20,033 bases of DNA from JAFKKF01 sp038323025 (GTDB lineage: Bacteria > Pseudomonadota > Alphaproteobacteria > Rhizobiales > Kaistiaceae), in assembly GCA_038323025.1 (NCBI GenBank), contig JBBQGL010000065.1:1-20033 (forward strand), in the 5' to 3' direction. Shown piece after piece: positions 15,437 through 20,033 of the stretch (position 1 is its first letter; the number at the start of each line of letters is the position of its first letter). The notes under the pieces were generated by a model. It searched no databases. It was not told the origin of the DNA and saw only the letters and a list, made by a program, of their open reading frames with translations. The position numbers and the translations under genes were made by a program.

Positions 15437-15913
15437 ATGCTCGCTCCGGTCAGCGCCGGGATCCTCCTCTTCCGGAGGCGCGAAGCTGGACCGGAGGTGC
15501 TGCTCGTCCACCCGGGGGGGCCCTACTGGACGCGCAAGGACCTTGACGCCTGGTCGATCCCGAAGGGTGCCTGCGAAGCCGAGGAGCAGCCGCTCGCCGC
15601 CGCCAAACGCGAATTCGCCGAGGAAACCGGCGGGACGCTGCCGGACGGGGAATTCCTGGAACTTGGGCGCTTCCGCCAGCCTAGCGGCAAGATTGTAGTC
15701 GCCTATGCGGTCGAGGGCGATTTTGACCCTCGAGCGTTCCGAAGCACGACCTTCGCGATGGAGTGGCCGCGAGGCTCCGGAGTGATTCGCGACTTCCCCG
15801 AAGTTGATCAGGCGGTCTGGTTCAACCTTGACGAAGCAACTCAGAAGATCGGCAAAGGCCAGAAAGCTATCCTGAGGGCCTTTCTACGCGCGGTGATCGA
15901 CAGGACTGGTTAA
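15437..15913 (+). CDS. Nudix hydrolase, COG4119-like
   Basis: A 158-residue Nudix protein, predicted to cleave a nucleoside diphosphate linked to another group. The Nudix box is complete: Gly44, Glu50, Arg58-Glu59, Glu62-Glu63 and Gly65, with Gly66 where a hydrophobic residue is usual. The flanking segments LLVHPGGPYW, WSIPKG and FPEVDQAVWF match the COG4119 group of predicted NTP pyrophosphohydrolases. The start ATG abuts the iolB stop (TGAATG), which suggests translational coupling with inositol catabolism. No known inositol step needs a Nudix enzyme, so the link may be only positional. No terminator is visible directly after the gene. Confidence 0.9.
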   Translation: MLAPVSAGILLFRRREAGPEVLLVHPGGPYWTRKDLDAWSIPKGACEAEEQPLAAAKREFAEETGGTLPDGEFLELGRFRQPSGKIVVAYAVEGDFDPRAFRSTTFAMEWPRGSGVIRDFPEVDQAVWFNLDEATQKIGKGQKAILRAFLRAVIDRTG

Positions 15914-16090
15914 CAAACCGTCACTGAATTGCCGCATTGCAGCACAAACCGCCACTATTTGTTGCTCTGCACCATGCGCAGCTCAGCCATGCGCAATCGT
16001 GTCTCCACATCCATGAGCTATGCAACTACCTTCCTGTTCGTCCGATGGCCTCCACCCTTCGGGCACGGAATTCAGAAAGGCAGGACTACC

Positions 16091-16243
16091 ATGAACAACA
16101 AGTTGGTCAGGACTTACCGCAGCTGGCGGAAGTACCGGGACACCTACAACGAACTCATGCGGCTCACGCAGCGCGAGCTGGACGACCTCGGCATCAGCCG
16201 GGTCGACATCCCGGCCATCGCCCGCCAGTCGGTCGCCGCCTAA
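16091..16243 (+). CDS. DUF1127 small protein
   Basis: A 50-residue protein with the DUF1127 (YjiS-like) motif, rich in Arg and Tyr in the first half and ending LTQRELDDLGISRVDIPAIAR. Members in alphaproteobacteria are stress-induced micro-proteins. Rhodobacter CcaF1 is a DUF1127 protein linked to RNA turnover, and others affect phosphate and carbon use. The frame is open upstream to 15929, but the ATG at 16091 begins the domain and is preceded by AAAGGCAGGAC. The 177-bp leader (15914-16090) holds a 9-bp direct repeat (CCATGCGCA at 15972 and 15987) but no clear promoter. Directly downstream are two hairpins showing CCUCCUCCC in the loop, the arrangement known for Cuckoo/CcsR RNAs. Identification is firm; function is by analogy. 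Confidence 0.88.
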   Translation: MNNKLVRTYRSWRKYRDTYNELMRLTQRELDDLGISRVDIPAIARQSVAA

Positions 16244-16254
16244 CGAATTCGCCC

Positions 16255-16324
16255 GGAGCGCACCTCCTCCCGCGCTCCTGACGATAAGGGCGCCGGTCTC
16301 CCTCCTCCCAGAGGTCCGGCGCCC
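16255..16324 (+). ncRNA. Cuckoo/CcsR-like RNA: two hairpins with CCUCCUCCC loops
   Basis: Hairpin 1 has a perfect 7-bp stem, GGAGCGC (16255-16261) with GCGCTCC (16272-16278). Its 10-nt loop contains CCTCCTCCC at 16263-16271. Hairpin 2 has a perfect 9-bp stem, GGGCGCCGG (16288-16296) with CCGGCGCCC (16316-16324). Its loop contains CCTCCTCCC at 16301-16309, tightened by TCT/AGA pairing. Two hairpins exposing this anti-Shine-Dalgarno-like motif downstream of a DUF1127 gene is the defining layout of the alphaproteobacterial Cuckoo RNA family, which includes Rhodobacter CcsR1-4. Those RNAs are processed from the DUF1127 transcript and are involved in stress responses. Here the RNA would be cut from the read-through mRNA, whose 3' end is the terminator at 16335-16374. 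Confidence 0.85.
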
Positions 16325-16334
16325 ACCTTCTTCG

Positions 16335-16374
16335 AAAACGCCCGCCGCTTCATTCCCGGCGGGCGTTTTCTTTT
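16335..16374 (+). terminator. Rho-independent terminator of the DUF1127/Cuckoo transcript
   Basis: AAAACGCCCGCCG (16335-16347) and CGGCGGGCGTTTT (16357-16369) form a perfect 13-bp stem with a 9-nt loop, followed by CTTTT. The A-tract side would allow bidirectional function, but the opposite strand has no nearby leftward gene. Confidence 0.92.
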
Positions 16375-16380
16375 GTCGGG

Positions 16381-16409
16381 TTGAAGCCGAGCTGCGCCGG
16401 CCCTACGGT
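16381..16409 (+). promoter_or_regulatory. Candidate trmFO promoter, possibly leaderless transcript
   Basis: TTGAAG (16381-16386) and TACGGT (16404-16409) are 17 bp apart, with 4/6 and 3/6 consensus matches. Transcription would start at or next to the trmFO ATG at 16417. There is no Shine-Dalgarno sequence before that ATG, which agrees with a leaderless mRNA. Confidence 0.3.
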
Positions 16410-16416
16410 CCGCGCC

Positions 16417-17814
16417 ATGAAGCCAATCCACGTCATCGGCGGCGGGCTCGCCGGCTCGGAGGCCACCTGGCAGATCGCCAGCCGCGGTTTGCCCGTAATC
16501 CTTCATGAAATGCGTCCCGAGCGAACCACCGAGGCGCACAAGACCGACCGGCTGGCCGAGCTGGTGTGCTCCAACTCCTTCCGGTCCGACGACCGCGATC
16601 TCAATGCCGTCGGGCTTCTCCATGAAGAGCTGCGCCGGGCCGGCTCGCTCATCATGCGCGAGGGCGATTCGCATCAGGTCCCGGCGGGCGGGGCACTGGC
16701 GGTGGATCGCGAGGGCTTCGCCGACGCGGTAACCGCAGCCCTCGCCGCACACCCCCTCGTCACAATCGAACGCGGCGAGGTCGCCGGGCTTCCACCCGCC
16801 GACTGGGACAGCGTCATCGTGGCCACCGGTCCCCTCACCTCCGCGGCGCTGGCCGAAGCGATCCGCGGATTGACGGGAGAGGATGCGCTCGCCTTCTTCG
16901 ACGCCATCGCGCCGATCGTCCATTTCGACAGCATCGACATGGCCATCGCCTGGTTCCAGTCGCGCTACGACAAGGCCGGCCCAGGCGGCACCGGTGCGGA
17001 CTACATCAACTGCCCCATGAACAAGGAGGAGTACGAGGCGTTCGTCGACGTCCTGCTCGCCGGGGAGAAGCACCAGCACCACGAATGGGAGAAGGTCCCC
17101 TACTTCGACGGCTGTCTGCCGATCGAGGTGATGGCCGAACGCGGGCGCGAGACGCTTCGCCACGGCCCGATGAAGCCGGTCGGGCTGACCAACCCGCACC
17201 GGCCCGGGGAAAAGCCGCACGCCGTGGTCCAGCTCCGCCAGGACAATGCGCTGGGTACGCTGTTCAATATCGTCGGCTTCCAGACCAAGCTCCGCTACGC
17301 GGTCCAGGCGGATATCTTCCGCATGATCCCCGGCCTGCGCGACGCCCAGTTCGCCCGGCTTGGCGGACTGCACCGCAACACCTTCCTCAATGCGCCGAAA
17401 CTGCTCGACGGAACGCTCCGCCTGAAGGCTATGCCGCGGCTGCGCTTCGCCGGCCAGATCACCGGATGCGAGGGCTATGTGGAATCCGCCGCCATCGGAC
17501 TGCTCGCCGGGAAGTTCGCCGCCGCCGAGCGCCTCGGCGAGGTGCCGGTGCCGCCGCCGCTCACCACGGCCTTCGGCGCTATCCTCGGACACATCACTGG
17601 CGGCCACCTCTCGGCCGATGAGCCCGGCAAGCGCTCGTTCCAGCCGATGAACGTCAATTTCGGCCTCTTCCCGCCGATGGAGATCGTGCGGGTTCCGGGC
17701 AAGCGCCTGTCCAGCCTGGAGCGCGGCCAGGCCAAGAAGCGCGCCCTCACCGCGCGGGCGATGGCGGATATCGATGCATGGCTGGGAAGGACGAAGGCCG
17801 AGGCGGCGGAGTAG
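16417..17814 (+). CDS. trmFO: Methylenetetrahydrofolate-tRNA (uracil-5-)-methyltransferase
   Basis: A 465-residue folate- and FAD-dependent tRNA methyltransferase that makes m5U54 in the T-loop of tRNA, using methylenetetrahydrofolate. The FAD-binding fold begins HVIGGGLAGSEATWQIA (residues 5-21). CSNSFRSDD with its conserved Cys, FDAIAPIVHFDSIDM, NCPMNKEEYEAF and GQITGCEGYVESAA (with the second conserved Cys) are hallmarks of TrmFO as distinct from GidA/MnmG. The frame can be read from a TTG at 16381, but the ATG at 16417 gives the family N-terminus. The upstream terminator isolates it from the DUF1127 unit. It converges with the squalene-synthase-like gene, with 7 bp between the stop codons. 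Confidence 0.96.
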   Translation: MKPIHVIGGGLAGSEATWQIASRGLPVILHEMRPERTTEAHKTDRLAELVCSNSFRSDDRDLNAVGLLHEELRRAGSLIMREGDSHQVPAGGALAVDREGFADAVTAALAAHPLVTIERGEVAGLPPADWDSVIVATGPLTSAALAEAIRGLTGEDALAFFDAIAPIVHFDSIDMAIAWFQSRYDKAGPGGTGADYINCPMNKEEYEAFVDVLLAGEKHQHHEWEKVPYFDGCLPIEVMAERGRETLRHGPMKPVGLTNPHRPGEKPHAVVQLRQDNALGTLFNIVGFQTKLRYAVQADIFRMIPGLRDAQFARLGGLHRNTFLNAPKLLDGTLRLKAMPRLRFAGQITGCEGYVESAAIGLLAGKFAAAERLGEVPVPPPLTTAFGAILGHITGGHLSADEPGKRSFQPMNVNFGLFPPMEIVRVPGKRLSSLERGQAKKRALTARAMADIDAWLGRTKAEAAE

Positions 17815-17821
17815 CTCCGCG

Positions 17822-18652
17822 TCAGGCCAGTCCTCGGCGCGCCGCCCTCCACAGCAGCCATTGCTTTCGCCAGGGGGCGATCTCCGCCGGGTTCTTCAGT
17901 GGGTCGAAACCGGGCTTCTCCGTCTGCCGGAGATGCGGCTCGACCAGGGCCAGCGGCAGGAAGGCCGGTAAAAGCGCCGGCTCAAGCGAACGCAGCGCGA
18001 CACGGGCGGCAGCCAGGTGTTTCCTGGCGATAGCCCGCAGTTCTGCCAGCAGCGACGCGAGCGCCGGCGTCGCCCGCCCGGCAAACATCTCCTCGATATT
18101 GAGGCCGTGTGCCGCCGCCATGTCAGCGGGCAAGTAGCTCTTCCGCCGTGCGGCGTGGAACGGCAAGGCGCGCATCAACCCGCTCAGCGCATGGGCCACG
18201 CCGGCGCGCCCGGACAGCTCGGCCGTTCCCGGGTCGGACCCGCCGGCGAGCACAATGGCGGCCATCTGCATAAGCGCCGATGACGTCTCCCCGGCATAGC
18301 CCTCAAGGTCGTTGAGGGTTGGCATCGGATCGGCGTAGAGGTCGAAAACCCGCGCCGTCAGCAGGTTGTCGAACGCCGAAACCGGCAGCCGGTATTGCCG
18401 GATCGTTTCCGCAAGGGCGGTCGCCACCGGTTGACCGGCACCGCCATCGGCGATTGCCTCGCGCCACCAGTTGAGGCGGATCTCACCCAGCGTCGGCTCG
18501 CTGACGCGATCCGCAATCGCCGTGATTTCCGCGTTGAAAGCATGAATGGCGAAGAGGTGCGCGCGCGCCGCCTCGGGCGCAAACAGGTCGGCCAGATAGC
18601 GGTCGCGGTCGCGGTCGCGAACGATCGCGGCACATTCGGCGGCGGAATTCAT
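17822..18652 (-). CDS. Squalene/phytoene-synthase-fold protein, NDUFAF6-like
   Basis: A 276-residue protein with the all-helical trans-prenyltransferase (squalene/phytoene synthase) fold. The aspartate-rich motifs needed for catalysis are not recognisable. The first region reads AFNAEITAIADRVSEPTLGEIRLNWW (positions 38-63, no DxxxD). The second reads GLMRALPFHAARRKSYLP, where synthases have RDxxxD. This matches the non-catalytic subgroup that includes mitochondrial NDUFAF6 (C8orf38), a complex I assembly factor. The gene is 28 bp behind a Mth938/NDUFAF3-like gene and downstream of secF, which fits an assembly role at the membrane. A (GGTCGC)x3 tandem repeat at 18601-18618 encodes the RDRDRDR run near the N-terminus. 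The ATG has no clear ribosome site. Assignment to the fold is good; the assembly role is inferred. Confidence 0.82.
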   Translation of the reverse strand: MNSAAECAAIVRDRDRDRYLADLFAPEAARAHLFAIHAFNAEITAIADRVSEPTLGEIRLNWWREAIADGGAGQPVATALAETIRQYRLPVSAFDNLLTARVFDLYADPMPTLNDLEGYAGETSSALMQMAAIVLAGGSDPGTAELSGRAGVAHALSGLMRALPFHAARRKSYLPADMAAAHGLNIEEMFAGRATPALASLLAELRAIARKHLAAARVALRSLEPALLPAFLPLALVEPHLRQTEKPGFDPLKNPAEIAPWRKQWLLWRAARRGLA

Positions 18653-18680
18653 GGGTTGAGATATGGCCGCGCCCGGCCGA

Positions 18681-19061
18681 TCAGTCCACCGCGATCAGCG
18701 CCGCCGCCACCGCCCGTTCCTCCGCGAGGAGCACGTTGAATGTCCGCACGGCAGCTCCTGTCGACATGGGTTCCGCGATGATCTTCGCCTCCCGGAACTT
18801 CTCCCGTAAGAGGCGCGGAATGGGTACCAGCGACGGGCCGGTGCCAACGATGAGGACGTCGATCTGGGCGGCCTCGGCGAACACCTGCGCGAGGCGGGCT
18901 TCATCGACGCTCGCCTCCTTCCAGCCGTAGATGCCGCTCGGCAGGCAAAGGAGCGACCCGCGATGCGACATCCCCGCGAAGCGGAAGCCGCCGTTGCCAT
19001 AGGCCTCGATCGGCGCCCTGCCGGGAAAGTGGGCGTCGCGGACGACGAGGCCGGCGGCCAT
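18681..19061 (-). CDS. Mth938-like domain protein (NDUFAF3 homologue)
   Basis: A 126-residue protein of the Mth938/DUF498 family, whose mitochondrial member NDUFAF3 assists complex I assembly. Family segments are YGNGGFRFAG, GSLLCLPSGIYGW, DVLIVGTGPS and a C-terminal STGAAVRTFNVLLAEER. The frame is open to 19526, but that region lies inside secF. The ATG at 19061-19059 shares one base with the secF stop (TGATG), so translation is probably coupled to secF. Clustering of this family with sec genes in alphaproteobacteria is known and was used to argue for a role in membrane protein assembly. It lies 28 bp upstream of the squalene-synthase-like gene. Confidence 0.9.
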   Translation of the reverse strand: MAAGLVVRDAHFPGRAPIEAYGNGGFRFAGMSHRGSLLCLPSGIYGWKEASVDEARLAQVFAEAAQIDVLIVGTGPSLVPIPRLLREKFREAKIIAEPMSTGAAVRTFNVLLAEERAVAAALIAVD

Positions 19062-20011
19062 CAGGCCTTGGCGGCGTCGGGGTCGGGTCCGGCGGGCGCG
19101 GCCGCGACGTTCTTCGGCCGGATATTGAAGTAGATGAGGATCGGGCCGCCGATGAAGATCGAGGAGGCGGTAGCGACGAAAATGCCCCAGATCATCGCGG
19201 CCGTGAAGGAACGGATGACCGGGCCGCCGAAGAGGAATAGCGCGCCGAGCGCCAGCAGCAGCGTCAGGGAGGTCATGATCGTGCGGGCAAGCGTCTGGTT
19301 GGTGGCGAGGTCGATCACGTCGCGCACCGGCATCTGCTTGTAGCGCCGCAGAATCTCGCGGATGCGGTCGAAGATGACGACCGTGTCGTTTAGCGAATAG
19401 CCGATGATGGTCAGGATCGCCGCGATGCTCTGCAGGTTGAAGTCGATCTGGGTGAGCGCGAAGAAGCCGACGGTCAGGATCGCGTCGTGGACCAGCGTCG
19501 CCACGGCGGCGATGCCGAACTGCCATTCGAAACGGAACCAGATGTAGAGCATGATGCCGATGATGGTGAAGATCACCGCCAGCGTGCCGGTCTGCGCCAG
19601 TTCGCCGGAGACGCGCGGGCCGACCACTTCGACGCGATCGAACTCATAGGCCGCCGTCCCCAGGGCGCCCTTGACCTTCTGCACGACCTCCTGCTGCGCC
19701 GCCTCGCCGCCGGGCTGGGTGGCGACGCGGATCAGCACGCTCTTCGCGTCGCCGATCGTCTGTATCTGCACGTCGCCCAGATTGAGCGCGTCGACTTTCG
19801 AGCGGATGCCGGCGACATCGGCTTCCGAGCCGCTGGTACTGCGCACCTCGATAACGGTGCCGCCCTTGAAATCGATGCCCTCGTTCACGCCAACGGTGAA
19901 GAACAGCACGAACGACAGAATGATCAGCGCCAGCGAGATCGGCGTGCGGATGCGCGCCCATTTCATGAAGGGCAGGTTCGTGTCGTCGGGTATGAGGCGA
20001 AGAGGACGCAT
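19061..20011 (-). CDS. secF: Protein translocase subunit SecF
   Basis: A 316-residue inner-membrane protein that works with SecD to drive export by the Sec channel using the proton gradient. The first membrane segment is about residues 22-41, followed by GIDFKGGTVIEV, the SecD/SecF hallmark. A periplasmic domain of about 90 residues leads to VVGPRVSGEL. Five more membrane segments follow, including VATLVHDAILTVGFFAL and TIIGYSLNDTVVIFDRIRE, both typical. The length is standard for alphaproteobacterial SecF. The ATG at 20011 has only 22 bases before the window edge. secD would be expected just upstream but cannot be seen. The stop overlaps the next gene's start by one base. Confidence 0.96.
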   Translation of the reverse strand: MRPLRLIPDDTNLPFMKWARIRTPISLALIILSFVLFFTVGVNEGIDFKGGTVIEVRSTSGSEADVAGIRSKVDALNLGDVQIQTIGDAKSVLIRVATQPGGEAAQQEVVQKVKGALGTAAYEFDRVEVVGPRVSGELAQTGTLAVIFTIIGIMLYIWFRFEWQFGIAAVATLVHDAILTVGFFALTQIDFNLQSIAAILTIIGYSLNDTVVIFDRIREILRRYKQMPVRDVIDLATNQTLARTIMTSLTLLLALGALFLFGGPVIRSFTAAMIWGIFVATASSIFIGGPILIYFNIRPKNVAAAPAGPDPDAAKA

Positions 20012-20033
20012 GGGCGGCGGTCCGATCAGAGGG

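Noticed and set aside
17822..18652. Annotation as an active phytoene or squalene synthase
   Set aside because: Both aspartate-rich motifs are missing and no other carotenoid or hopanoid gene is nearby.
19062..19526. N-terminal extension of the Mth938-like frame
   Set aside because: It lies wholly within secF in another frame; the family begins at the ATG overlapping the secF stop.

Overview
The window is high-GC, densely packed DNA of an alphaproteobacterium, most likely Hyphomicrobiales (Rhizobiales). This rests on the rhizobial-type IolC-DUF2090 fusion, the short FrcA-type sugar ABC ATPase, the cyclase/TolB-like/TPR protein, the DUF1127 gene followed by CCUCCUCCC hairpins, and the secF / Mth938 / squalene-synthase-like gene order. 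I cannot name a genus. No IS element, CRISPR array, tRNA or rRNA was seen.

Left part (1-8737), sugar or polyol catabolism and uptake. A cut TIM-barrel sugar isomerase/epimerase and an FMN-dependent alpha-hydroxy-acid dehydrogenase read rightward. Against them reads a leftward set: amidohydrolase/lactonase, a trypsin-like protease with a PDZ domain, a Gfo/Idh/MocA dehydrogenase and an RraA-like aldolase, with 85-89 bp gaps. Diverging from the lactonase is a CUT2-type ABC transporter (half-size ATPase, permease, binding protein) closed by a strong terminator. The enzyme types suit a non-phosphorylative route (dehydrogenase, lactonase, aldolase, hydroxy-acid oxidation), but the substrate cannot be read from sequence.

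Middle part (8784-15913). An RpiR-type regulator and a class III cyclase/TPR protein precede a myo-inositol block: iolG leftward, and iolC (fused to a DUF2090 aldolase domain), iolB and a Nudix hydrolase rightward. The iolG/iolC intergenic region holds two overlapping divergent promoter candidates and a perfect GGAA-N6-TTCC palindrome, the form I recall for rhizobial IolR sites. A related palindrome lies inside the candidate promoter of the ABC transporter, so the RpiR protein may control both. iolD, iolE and iolA are not in the window.

Right part (15914-20033), housekeeping genes. A DUF1127 micro-protein is followed by two hairpins that each display CCUCCUCCC in the loop (Cuckoo/CcsR-like RNA) and a strong terminator. 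Then comes trmFO, possibly leaderless. Converging on it is a leftward set: secF, a Mth938/NDUFAF3-like protein, and a squalene-synthase-fold protein that has lost its catalytic aspartates and resembles the complex I assembly factor NDUFAF6.

The most interesting signals are the tandem anti-Shine-Dalgarno hairpins, the operator/promoter architecture tying inositol genes to the ABC transporter, the NDUFAF3/NDUFAF6-like pair beside secF, and several enzymes with altered active-site residues.
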